Positions 8,915 through 16,900 of a DNA stretch of 64,000 bases are shown piece after piece. The stretch is taken from NCBI RefSeq assembly GCF_037055355.1, contig NZ_CP146350.1:4363001-4427000 (forward strand), read 5' to 3'. Source of the DNA: Streptomyces sp. DG1A-41 (lineage in GTDB: Bacteria; Actinomycetota; Actinomycetes; Streptomycetales; Streptomycetaceae). Made by a program: the position numbers and the translations under genes. Under the pieces are notes generated by a model that had not been told where the DNA came from, did no database searches, and saw nothing but the letters and a program-made list of their open reading frames with translations. Numbering within the stretch: the first letter of the stretch is position 1; every line of letters begins with the position of its first letter.

Positions 8915-9790
8915 TCAGAACAACCCGTCCTGCATTCCCACCTCCTCCTTGAACCCCCTCACCGGAACGGTCAATTCCGTACCCTCGGCGGCAGGCACGA
9001 GCCCCCACCCGCTCATCAGCCGCGTATCCAGCACGACGACGCCACCCCCGGTCGCCAGATGCAGATCGGGCCCGGCAGCGGCCACGAGCTCCCCGCTCAC
9101 GGCCCCACCGGCGACGAGCTCGGCCACCTCCCCGACGGCGACGGGCAGCCCGGCGAGCCCGAACACCTCCACGTGGTCGACAACGCGCAGAGGCTCCCGC
9201 ACGAGCGACTCCGGCCACTCACACAGAGCGACCGCCCGCGCATGCAACTCGGCGACCTCGACGGCCCGGTCAGCCGCCGCCTCCGGAAGCACGGCCCGCA
9301 CGGCCCGCTTCGCGACGTATGGAATCCGGTCGGGCACCCGCAGCGCGGCCCGCAACAGCTCCTCGGTGCGCCGAGCGGCCATGAGCGGCCCGACTCCGAG
9401 CCAGCTGAAGCACACGGCCCCCTGCTCGAGCAGCCGCGCGGAGCCCCGCTCCTCCGCCGTGATCCCGACCTTGACCATGCCGGGCCCGAACCACGCCAAG
9501 TACACGTGATACGGCCGTGGGTCGTCCGCGATCGTGTCGGCGGCCACGGAGTGCGCCCGGTCCAGCCGCGCACACTCCTCGCACCGCGCCCCCGTACTCC
9601 GCCCCGACACGGCCGCCCCCGTCGGGCACGCGTACCCCCGAGCCCCCACGCACGTCCGCACGCCCCCTTCCGCGACCTCGAAGGCCACCCGCTTTCCCCA
9701 GGTCAGCGCACTGCGCCGCCCGCCGTCCCACGCCAGCACGGGACCGTCCGCCGACCACCGCAGCCCCGAGCACTTCCACGCCTGTGCCAT
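8915..9790 (-). CDS. DUF2797 family protein with GIY-YIG-like core
   Basis: About 291 residues, start chosen at MAQAWKCSG because an upstream in-frame ATG would invade the next gene's downstream region. An N-terminal Cys cluster (CVGARGYACP ... CEEC, about residues 65-95) could bind metal. The centre reads YHVYLAWFGPGMVKVGIT followed by R and LLEQGA, a pattern like the beta-hairpin and helix of GIY-YIG/T5orf172 nuclease-fold domains. The family is widespread but functionally uncharacterised as far as I know. Assignment to DUF2797 is from recognition, not a search. Confidence 0.75.
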   Translation of the reverse strand: MAQAWKCSGLRWSADGPVLAWDGGRRSALTWGKRVAFEVAEGGVRTCVGARGYACPTGAAVSGRSTGARCEECARLDRAHSVAADTIADDPRPYHVYLAWFGPGMVKVGITAEERGSARLLEQGAVCFSWLGVGPLMAARRTEELLRAALRVPDRIPYVAKRAVRAVLPEAAADRAVEVAELHARAVALCEWPESLVREPLRVVDHVEVFGLAGLPVAVGEVAELVAGGAVSGELVAAAGPDLHLATGGGVVVLDTRLMSGWGLVPAAEGTELTVPVRGFKEEVGMQDGLF

Positions 9791-9889
9791 CTCTGTCGAG
9801 ACTAGAGGGCACCACTGACAACGGCGTCCGCGCGCGTCAGCGCCCGGAGTCGGCCCCCACGGCTGCGGCCCCGGTCTCCCCGCCCACAC

Positions 9890-10249
9890 TCACAGCGCCG
9901 CGCACGGAAACACCCCCGGCCACCTCCGCGGTGCGGCCCGAACCCGCCGGACGCCGCCGTCCGGCCAGCCGGCACCCGAGGCACGCGTCATGCCCGGCCC
10001 GCGCCTGCGAGTCCCGCACCCGCCACCCCCACTCCTCCCGGGGCCGGACCCCCGGGCCCTTCCCCAGCCGGCCAGGTGCAGCGCCCAGGTGACCAGCAGA
10101 CCGACCACAGCGATCCCGAGCCCACCGGCGATCATCACACCGGAGACAAAACACACCCCCGCACCCGCCACAGCGGCCCCGACACTCGCGATGCCGGTTC
10201 CGACCCATCCCGCGACGGTATGCCCGTGGTCATACTGATGTGCGCTCAT
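9890..10249 (-). CDS. Small membrane protein with HGxxPAAW-like motif
   Basis: About 119 residues. The N-terminus reads YDHGHTVAGWVGT, a variant of the HGxxPAAW signature of small actinobacterial membrane proteins, followed by two closely spaced hydrophobic helices (about 15-60). The C-terminal half is Arg/Gly-rich and low in complexity, longer than in usual family members, and may be degenerate or simply unconserved. ATG 10249 gives MSAHQYDHG; a longer in-frame start exists. Function unknown. Confidence 0.55.
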   Translation of the reverse strand: MSAHQYDHGHTVAGWVGTGIASVGAAVAGAGVCFVSGVMIAGGLGIAVVGLLVTWALHLAGWGRARGSGPGRSGGGGCGTRRRGPGMTRASGAGWPDGGVRRVRAAPRRWPGVFPCAAL

Positions 10250-10351
10250 GCGCTGCCCCCTCCCATGAGGGCTCATGGAGACTGACCCCCGAACCCCTCA
10301 CCCACTAAGCCTTTGACGAGCCAAACATCTCACGAACTAAGGGACCTGGGC

Positions 10352-10828
10352 ATGCAAGCCAAGCCGCGTCCGGCCGCCACGCCGGAGCAGGCGCTGTCGG
10401 CGATGGACCGCCTCATCGCGACCCACCTGGTCGGACAGCACGAGATCGCCCAACAGGTAGGCCTGAGTGTGACCGACCTCACCTGCTTCGCCTACGTCAT
10501 CGAGGCCGGTGAGAACCTGCCCACGGCCGGCGACCTGGCAGCCCGAGTCCACGTCACGACGGGCGCGGTCACCGGCATCCTCAACCGCCTGGAACGCGCC
10601 GGCTACATCACCCGCCGCCCCGACCCGACCGACCGCCGCCGCATCCGCGTAGCCGCCCGGCCCGACGCGGTCGCCCACGTCCGAGAGGTCTACGAGCCGT
10701 ACTACGCCCGGCTCACGCAACTCTTCGCGGACTACTCCCCCGAGGAAATCGCCGTCCTGAACGACTGGTTCACCCGCGCGAGCACGCTGGCGGCGGACTA
10801 CCTGGAGGAACACTGCCGCACTGACTGA
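10352..10828 (+). CDS. MarR family transcriptional regulator
   Basis: About 158 residues with a winged HTH: TAGDLAARVHVTTGAVTGILNRLERAGYITRRPDPTDRR is the textbook MarR recognition helix and wing (residues about 58-100). Helices at both ends would form the dimer interface. ATG 10352 follows AAGGGA at 7-nt spacing; an upstream TTG at 10313 is less likely. It stands alone with no adjacent co-oriented transporter, so its target is not evident. Confidence 0.88.
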   Translation: MQAKPRPAATPEQALSAMDRLIATHLVGQHEIAQQVGLSVTDLTCFAYVIEAGENLPTAGDLAARVHVTTGAVTGILNRLERAGYITRRPDPTDRRRIRVAARPDAVAHVREVYEPYYARLTQLFADYSPEEIAVLNDWFTRASTLAADYLEEHCRTD

Positions 10829-10948
10829 CCCAACCGAGAGAGGGGCCGGCCATGGAGTCGGCTTCTTCTGCCTTCGTGACGGCCGCGGAGTGATGCTGAC
10901 CGAGTTTCAGCAGAACCTCGTCGTCGCCGTCGTGCGCCCCGCGTCGCG

Positions 10949-11686
10949 TCAGCCCCGGCCGAGGACGCAGAACTCGTTGCCCTCCGGGTCGGCCATGACG
11001 ATCCAGGAGACGTCACCCTGACCCACGTCGGCCCGTACCGCGCCGAGGCCTTCGAGCCGGGCGACCTCCCGCGCCTGGTCCTCGACGGGGTCGGACATCA
11101 CGTCGAGATGGATGCGGTTCCATACGACCTCGTCGTCGGGCGTGCGGCGGAACTCCAGGTACGGCCCGACGCCCTTGACGGAGCGCAGCAGGGCGCGGTC
11201 GTCCGTCAGCTCGTGGACGGTCCAGTCGATCGCCTCACCCCAGAACCGGACCATGACCCGTGGGTCGGCGCACTCGACGACCACGGCGGCTATCGGCCCG
11301 GTGTCCCGGTAGAGCGCCCGGGGCTCCAGGACGCTGAACACGTTGCCTTCCGGGTCGGCCATCACCGTCCAGGGCACGTCGCCCTGGCACACATCGGCGG
11401 GCGTGGCCCCGAGTTCCTTCAGACGTGCGACCAACTCCGCCTGATGGGCGTCGGAGGTGGTGGCGAGCTCGATGTGCACGCGGTACTTCACCGTCTCCGG
11501 GTCCGGGACACGGACGAGATCGATGCAGACGGCGGACGGGTCCGGCCAGTCGAAGCCCACGGGTTCCAGGTTGGTGACGCCGGGCCCTTCGCTGGAAACA
11601 CCCCAGCCGAGCGCCTCCGCCCAGAACTGGCCGAGCGCCGAGTCGTCGCGGGCCTTGATGTTCACCTGAACAAGTTGCAGCGTCAT
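10949..11686 (-). CDS. Two-domain VOC (glyoxalase/bleomycin-resistance fold) protein
   Basis: A 245-residue protein made of two tandem VOC modules (about 1-120 and 130-245). Each ends in a similar block: VPWTVMADPEGNVFSVLEP and VSWIVMADPEGNEFCVLGRG. Such proteins are glyoxalase-like enzymes or ligand-binding resistance proteins; many streptomycete ones have no known substrate. Metal ligands (His/Glu) are plausible in both halves but cannot be assigned without alignment. The stop codon lies only 120 bp from the MarR gene, with which it converges. Confidence 0.85.
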   Translation of the reverse strand: MTLQLVQVNIKARDDSALGQFWAEALGWGVSSEGPGVTNLEPVGFDWPDPSAVCIDLVRVPDPETVKYRVHIELATTSDAHQAELVARLKELGATPADVCQGDVPWTVMADPEGNVFSVLEPRALYRDTGPIAAVVVECADPRVMVRFWGEAIDWTVHELTDDRALLRSVKGVGPYLEFRRTPDDEVVWNRIHLDVMSDPVEDQAREVARLEGLGAVRADVGQGDVSWIVMADPEGNEFCVLGRG

Positions 11687-11776
11687 GCCGCGTACCTTAG
11701 TGATCCCCCGTCGGGCAGACGTGCGAATTCATCGGTCGGTGCCGACGTCAGCCTCTACAGGCCGCTCGGCGACAAA

Positions 11777-11800
11777 CGAGCCGAGGCCGACCTCGGCTCG
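11777..11800. terminator. Short perfect hairpin between VOC and GYD genes
   Basis: CGAGCCGAGG (11777-11786) pairs with CCTCGGCTCG (11791-11800), a 10-bp stem with a 4-nt loop. It lies 144 bp beyond the end of the GYD gene and upstream of the VOC gene, both on the minus strand, so it may terminate the GYD transcript. Confidence 0.4.
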
Positions 11801-11801
11801 G

Positions 11802-11890
11802 ATGCCGAACGATCTTCGTCTGCTCGCCGAGCGCCTGACCGAAGCCCCGGCAGACGCACTCCGTGCGTGTCCCGGGTTGCTGCACTTCTC
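11802..11890 (+). pseudogene. Possible relic of a small-protein gene (LRLLAERLTEA block)
   Basis: Reading from the ATG at 11802 gives MPNDLRLLAERLTEAPADALR, closely matching the C-terminal block DLRHLAERLTEALRDALR of the broken gene at 20809-21109. No upstream portion of that family is visible here and the downstream residues do not continue the similarity, so this looks like a degraded fragment. It could also be chance; the shared string is short but specific. Confidence 0.35.
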
Positions 11891-11943
11891 TGCCGTACCG
11901 CGGCCTGACACTTCACCCCGAATGCTGGAAATGACCTGGACCG

Positions 11944-12270
11944 CTACGCGCCAGGAGCCCGGTACCGGACTTGCTCGGCTGTGCGCAGGGCCTCGATCGT
12001 TTCGTCGACGGTCAGGAGGACCGTCGTCTCGAACGAACTGAGCGCGCCGCCTCCGCTGATCGCCAGGGCGACAGCGGCCATGGACACGTTGTCCGGAGCC
12101 TCCCACAGGTTGTAGCCGTCGTGCGTGCCGAAGGCATACCAGAAGCCATGGAGCTTCCCGCCGACGGACTCGATGTACGACTGAGCGGCCTGTGCGCGGT
12201 CCTCCGGGCGGCCGATCAGCCTCGCCCAGGTCTCCGGGGTGTAGCTGAACCTCGATAGGTAGAGCGGCAT
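11944..12270 (-). CDS. GYD domain protein
   Basis: A 108-residue single-domain protein beginning MPLYLSRFSYTPETWARLI and containing KLHGFWYAFGTHDGYNLWEAPDN, the pattern that defines the GYD family, followed by AAVALAISGGGALSSFETTVLLT. These are small ferredoxin-like-fold proteins of unknown function. The second of two adjacent ATGs (12270) best fits the GGGAGA ribosome site. It is downstream of the tRNA-Arg gene on the same strand. Confidence 0.85.
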   Translation of the reverse strand: MPLYLSRFSYTPETWARLIGRPEDRAQAAQSYIESVGGKLHGFWYAFGTHDGYNLWEAPDNVSMAAVALAISGGGALSSFETTVLLTVDETIEALRTAEQVRYRAPGA

Positions 12271-12384
12271 CATGTCTCCCTTGCGTTCGATCAAGGGATG
12301 CCCCACGGCGCGCGAAAGGCGTCGGCGACGACCCGCGCATCCCCCGAACGGCCGGGAACGATGAGCGCCCGTCGCCGGGGAAAC

Positions 12385-12418
12385 GTCAGAGGCCCCGGAG
12401 TGATCCGGGGCCTCTGAC
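12385..12418 (-). terminator. Terminator of tRNA-Arg
   Basis: A perfect 15-bp stem (GTCAGAGGCCCCGGA, 12385-12399, with 12404-12418) and 4-nt loop GTGA start 6 bp beyond the tRNA 3' end. Confidence 0.85.
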
Positions 12419-12423
12419 CTGTG

Positions 12424-12496
12424 TGCACTCGGCAGGATTCGAACCTGCAACCTTCTGATCCGTAGTCAGATGCTCTATCCGTTAAGCTACGAGTGC
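12424..12496 (-). tRNA. tRNA-Arg (anticodon ACG)
   Basis: A 73-nt cloverleaf on the minus strand. The acceptor stem GCACTCG pairs with CGAGTGC, discriminator A; the anticodon stem TCTGA/TCAGA encloses loop CTACGGA with anticodon ACG; the T arm contains GGTTCGAATCC. CCA is not encoded. It reads CGU and, after A34-to-inosine editing, CGC and CGA. Confidence 0.95.
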
Positions 12497-12655
12497 TTGT
12501 TCTGTTTTTTCGCCGCTCCCGGGCCTTCTGGCTCGCTCGCGGCGACAGGAAGAACATTACATGACTGCCGCCGCCATGTGAAATCCGTTTGCCATACCCC
12601 TTGCGACCTGCGGAAATGGCCTCAAAGGGACATTCGCACGGGGGCCGGTTACAGC

Positions 12656-12683
12656 GAAGCCCCGGTCGGGTGACCGGGGCTTC
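12656..12683 (-). terminator. Terminator of tRNA-Ser (GCT)
   Basis: A perfect 12-bp stem (GAAGCCCCGGTC, 12656-12667, with 12672-12683) and 4-nt loop lie 11 bp beyond the tRNA 3' end. Confidence 0.8.
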
Positions 12684-12694
12684 GTGATCAGGTG

Positions 12695-12785
12695 CGGAGG
12701 CGGAGGGATTTGAACCCTCGATGGGCTTTAAGGCCCAAACCGCATTAGCAGTGCGGCGCCATAGACCGGACTAGGCGACGCCTCC
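12695..12785 (-). tRNA. tRNA-Ser (anticodon GCT)
   Basis: A 91-nt class II tRNA with the long variable arm expected for serine. Acceptor GGAGGCG/CGCCTCC, discriminator G; anticodon stem CCGCA/TGCGG encloses CTGCTAA, anticodon GCT (AGC and AGU codons); T arm GGGTTCAAATCCC. CCA is not encoded. Confidence 0.95.
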
Positions 12786-13017
12786 AGGCACATCCTCCCG
12801 CGCGAGCGCGAGTCGGTGCGTGCCGATGATGACACAGTCGAGCGTGCTGTCACCAATCGACCCCCACGGTACTAGGCGGGAAGGGCGCAGGGCAAAGGCC
12901 TTGTCCGGCCGGTAGAGGGGGGTGCGCCGGTGCGTGGGGTGGTGGGGTGTGCGGTGAAGTCGTGCGGCGCCCCGGCCCGGCGCGCAACGTACCGGGCCGC
13001 GCCGCGTTAGTCAGGTC

Positions 13018-13563
13018 ATGTCGATGCCACATGCCATTCGCCGGGGCAACCCCGGAAACGCGTCCCGGACCTCCCGGCCCCTCGCTCGCCCCGTTCTGCG
13101 GCGGCTCGTCGTCGGTGCCGCCGCCTCCGTCGCCGCCTTCGGGTCGCTGGCCGCGGTCTCCCCGGCCGCGTACGCCCAGGCCGGCCCGTCCCAGGTCGGG
13201 CTCGATCGGGGCCAGGGCCCGGACCGCGACCATCTCACCGTCACCGTGCGGAACGCGGGCGGTGAGGCCGATGGGACGTATGAGTTGTACTGCGGGCCCG
13301 ACGGCGGCAACCACCCCGACCCGCGCGGAGCCTGCGCCACCCTGAAGCGGGACAAGCGGTGGGGGAAGGACCTCTTCGCACCTGCCCCGGAAGGGGGCTT
13401 CTGCACCATGCAGTACGGCGGGCCGGCCACCGCGCACGTCACCGGAACCTGGGCCGGGCGGCCCGTCGACGCCACGTACGACCGCCGTGACGGCTGCGGG
13501 ATCGCCCGCTGGGACCGGCTCGTGCCGCTGCTGCCGGACATGGGATCCGACAAGCGCTCCTGA
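13018..13563 (+). CDS. Secreted SSI-family protease inhibitor
   Basis: A 181-residue exported inhibitor of subtilisin- or trypsin-like proteases. The Arg-rich n-region, hydrophobic core LVVGAAASVAAFGSLAAV and a cleavage site near AYAQA form a signal peptide. The mature part has the SSI pattern: YCGPDGGNHPDPRGACATL (first disulfide), then FCTMQYGGPATAHVTGTWAG with the reactive loop, and DGCGIARWDRLVPLLP. By position relative to the loop Cys, P1 is Met131, as in classical subtilisin-type inhibitors, rather than the Lys/Arg of trypsin-specific ones. Such proteins control extracellular proteases during development. The ATG at 13018 and one at 13024 are both possible. Confidence 0.92.
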   Translation: MSMPHAIRRGNPGNASRTSRPLARPVLRRLVVGAAASVAAFGSLAAVSPAAYAQAGPSQVGLDRGQGPDRDHLTVTVRNAGGEADGTYELYCGPDGGNHPDPRGACATLKRDKRWGKDLFAPAPEGGFCTMQYGGPATAHVTGTWAGRPVDATYDRRDGCGIARWDRLVPLLPDMGSDKRS

Positions 13564-13901
13564 GGGAAGAGCGGGAGCAGAGGGACCTGAGGGAAGCGCG
13601 TGTCGGCACTTGGCGTCCCTATCCGGCCACGCGCGCCCTCATCCGGCCACCCGGGCGAAAAGGTACAGAAACACTGTCCTCGTAAAGGTCCCGCGAAGGT
13701 CCCGCGACGTCGTTGCAGGAGGGCGGGCGTTTCCGGTTACTCGGTCGTCAGTTCGGGGTCGCTTCCTGGTGCGACCTCGCTCTCATCCGGCGTCGCGAGC
13801 GCAACCGCAGCCCTTAGACTCCCTCGCGTGACACGCCGCGGGACGGTTGGCAAGATGGCCCGAGCGGTCGGCAAGGTGCGGTAACAGGGAGGAAGCGTCT
13901 C
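13564..13901. other. Intergenic region upstream of the PAS protein
   Basis: 338 bp without a supported gene. It contains a short direct repeat (AAGGTCCCGCG twice in tandem near 13685-13710) and, at the end, a strong GGGAGGA ribosome site for the next gene. I see no clear promoter consensus. Confidence 0.5.
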
Positions 13902-16900
13902 GTGAGCAGCAGGCCATCCCGAGGCGCTGCTCGCCTCGCAGCCATACTGGACGCCCTTCCCGACGCGTTGGTGCTGGTCAATGCCAACGGGACGGTCGTC
14001 AACGCCAACACCATCGCCCTGGAGGCCTTCGAGACCCCGGGGACCGCTCTGGTGGGGCGCGGGCTGCTCGATCTGCTGCCGCAGTTCGACTCCAAGCTCA
14101 TCCCTGGGTCCATGCGGCGGCAGGCGCACCTCGATCCGCATGCCCGGACCAAGCCGACCCGGATGATCGCGCGCAGGACGGACGGGACCGAATTTCCCGT
14201 CGAGGTCACCAGTGCGAATCTGGAGAACGGGCAGCAGGCCTACGACAGTTACGGCTACACCGGCGACGAGTTGCTCATGCTCGTCGTGCGGGACCTGTCC
14301 GGGACCGTGGACACAGAGGCCGAGCTGGCGCGGTCGCAGCGGCAGACCGAGATGATCCTGCGGGCCGCGTCCGAGGGCGTCGTAGGGACCGACACCGACG
14401 GGCGGATCGTGCTCGTCAATCCGGCCGCCGCCCAGATACTGGGTTTCCGGGCCAGCGATCTCGGCGGGCGCGCACTGCACGATCTCGTGCTGCACTCGCG
14501 CGCCGACGGATCGCCCTTCCCGTACGAGGAGTCGCCGCTCGCCGACACCCTGCGCTCCGGGCGCAAGCACCGGGTGCGCGGGCAGGTGCTGTACGCCAAG
14601 GACGGCGGCAAGGTGCCGGTCGACCTGACGACCGCGCCCGTGCGCGACGGCGACCAGCTCGTCGGCGCCGTGATGACCTTCACCGACCGGCGGCCGTACG
14701 ACGCCGTCGTCCGGGAGAAGGAGGCGGCGGAGAAACGCCACGAGGAAGAGCTGGAGCGGATCGCCGAGGAGCACGCCTCCGAGCTGACCGCGCTGCGCCA
14801 GCAGCACGTCACCGAGCTGGAGGAGCTGCACGAGCGGCACGCCGAGGAACTCGGCGCGAACGAGGAGCGGTACGCCGCTCTCGGTGAGCGGGAGAAGGAC
14901 CGGTACGAGGCGCTCGCCGCGCGGCACGAGCAGTTGCTGACCCTGCTCGGGCGGTCGCTGCGCGGACCGCTGGAGGAGCTGCGGCGCGAGCTGTCCGCGC
15001 TGGCCGCGGACGACGCCGGGCAGCTGTGGCCCGAGGCCAACCAGGTGCTGCACCACCTCTCCGCCGGCTATGCGCGCATCACGACGCTCATCGACAACGT
15101 CCTCGGCTATCAGCGGCTCGACGCGGGCGGCGAGGGCATCTCCCGTACGAAGGTGATGCTGGACGCCGTCGTCGCCGCCGGTGTCGACGGGGCCGTCGAG
15201 CTCATCGGGCCCGGGCGGGTGCAGTTCGCCGTGCACGCGCCGCCCATCGAGGCCGAGGTCGATCCCCGGCTGCTCGCGACCGCCCTCGCGCATCTGGTCG
15301 CGGACGTGGCCGGGGTCGACGCGACCGGCAACACGCCCGTGTCGGCCGGCGGTTACATGGACAACACCGTCGTGGTGGCGGCGGCCCAGCGCGGCGAGGT
15401 CGTACGTATCGAGGTACGCGGGCCGTACGCCGGCGGCGACACCGTGCACGAGCCCATCGTCCGCGGGATCGTCCGGGCTCACGGTGGCGTGCTCCAGACG
15501 CATGAAGTGCCGGGGATGAGCGGTAACGCGTACGTCCTCGAAGTGCCGATCGGGGGCGGGGCCGGGGCCGTTGCCGCAGACGTGGCCGCCCAGGCGGTCG
15601 ACGAGGGGCTGCCTGCTGCCGCCGGTGAACAGACCTCCGGTGATCAGACGTCCGGTGGGCAGACCTCGGGTGGAGGGCGGCGCCGGGCGCGGCGGTCCAA
15701 CACCGATGCGTTCCTGGACGGTGACGTTCCCGCTGAGGGCGACGGGGCCGGTGGGACCGGTGCCGAGGGGGCCGCGCCCACCGGGCGGCGCAGGAGGCGG
15801 GCCGCCGGGGAACCGGCCGCCCTTCCCGCGCAGGCTTCCGGCGAGGGTGCGGACGTGTCGGGCGGTACCGGGCGCCGGCGGCGCGCGGCCGAGGACGCCG
15901 GTGCGGCTCCGGCCCTGCCCGTCGGGGGTGCCGTCCAGGGTGTCGCCGAAGGGGCCGTCGTCACGGCCGCCGAGCATGCGGCGGGGACCGCCGCCTCGGG
16001 TACGGGGCTGGGCGGGACCGTTCCGCCGCAGGGCGTGCCCGCGCCCTCCGGGCGGAGGGCCCGGCGTGAACCCGGCGAGCAGCACGCGCTGCCGCCGGCC
16101 CTGCCCGCGCCGTCCGCCGAGGCCGCCCCGGGGTCCGCCGATGCGGCCCAGGGGCAAGGTCAGGGCCAGGGTCAGGCTTCGCAGCCGACCGGGCGTCGGC
16201 GGCGGGCGCTGGCTGCTGCCGCCGAGCGAGCGGCAGCGCAGGAGGCAGCGGGGCCGCGTGCTGTGTTCGCCTTGCCGCCGGCCGAGTCCGATCAGGCCCC
16301 GGTCCACCCGGCCGGCCCGGCCGACCAGGGGCAGCAGGTCGCCCCAGGTGGTGTGCCTGGTCAGGGGCAGGTGCCGGGGCAGGGGCAGGTGCCCGGGCAG
16401 GGGCAGGTGCCCGGGCAGGGGGCCGTGGCGGTTCCCGGTTCGGCTGCCGTCGGTGACGGGGTGGCCGAGGAGGGGCGGCACGACGCCGTCCCGCACGACC
16501 AGTCCGCCGATCACACGCCGCCCCAGCCGCATCCCACGAGTGCGCCGACCGGTCGTCGGCGGCGGGCCGTGGCGGCTCAGCCGGCCGACGGGGCCGGAGC
16601 GCAGGCGCCCGGTACGGCGGGTGCTGGGGCCGGCTCGGCTGTGCAGGGGGCTGGACAGCAGACTCCTGCGCAGGGCGGTGCCGGTCAGGGAGGTGCTGGT
16701 CAGGCGGGTCTCGCCCCGGCGGGTTCCGTGCCGGCGGGGCCTGAGCAGGGGGTTCCCGCTCAGCAGGACGTCACCGGTCGGGTTCCGGCGGGTCAGGCCG
16801 GTCCGGTGCAGGGCGCTCCGGGTCAGGGTGTGGCCGTACAGGCTGGAGCGGCCGCCGGGCAGGTCGCGCCCGGTACGGCCGTGCCGCCGCAGGGCGTGGC

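Noticed and set aside
12424..12785. tRNA-Arg and tRNA-Ser as integration sites for a mobile element
   Set aside because: No integrase, excisionase or duplicated tRNA 3' end was seen on either side.
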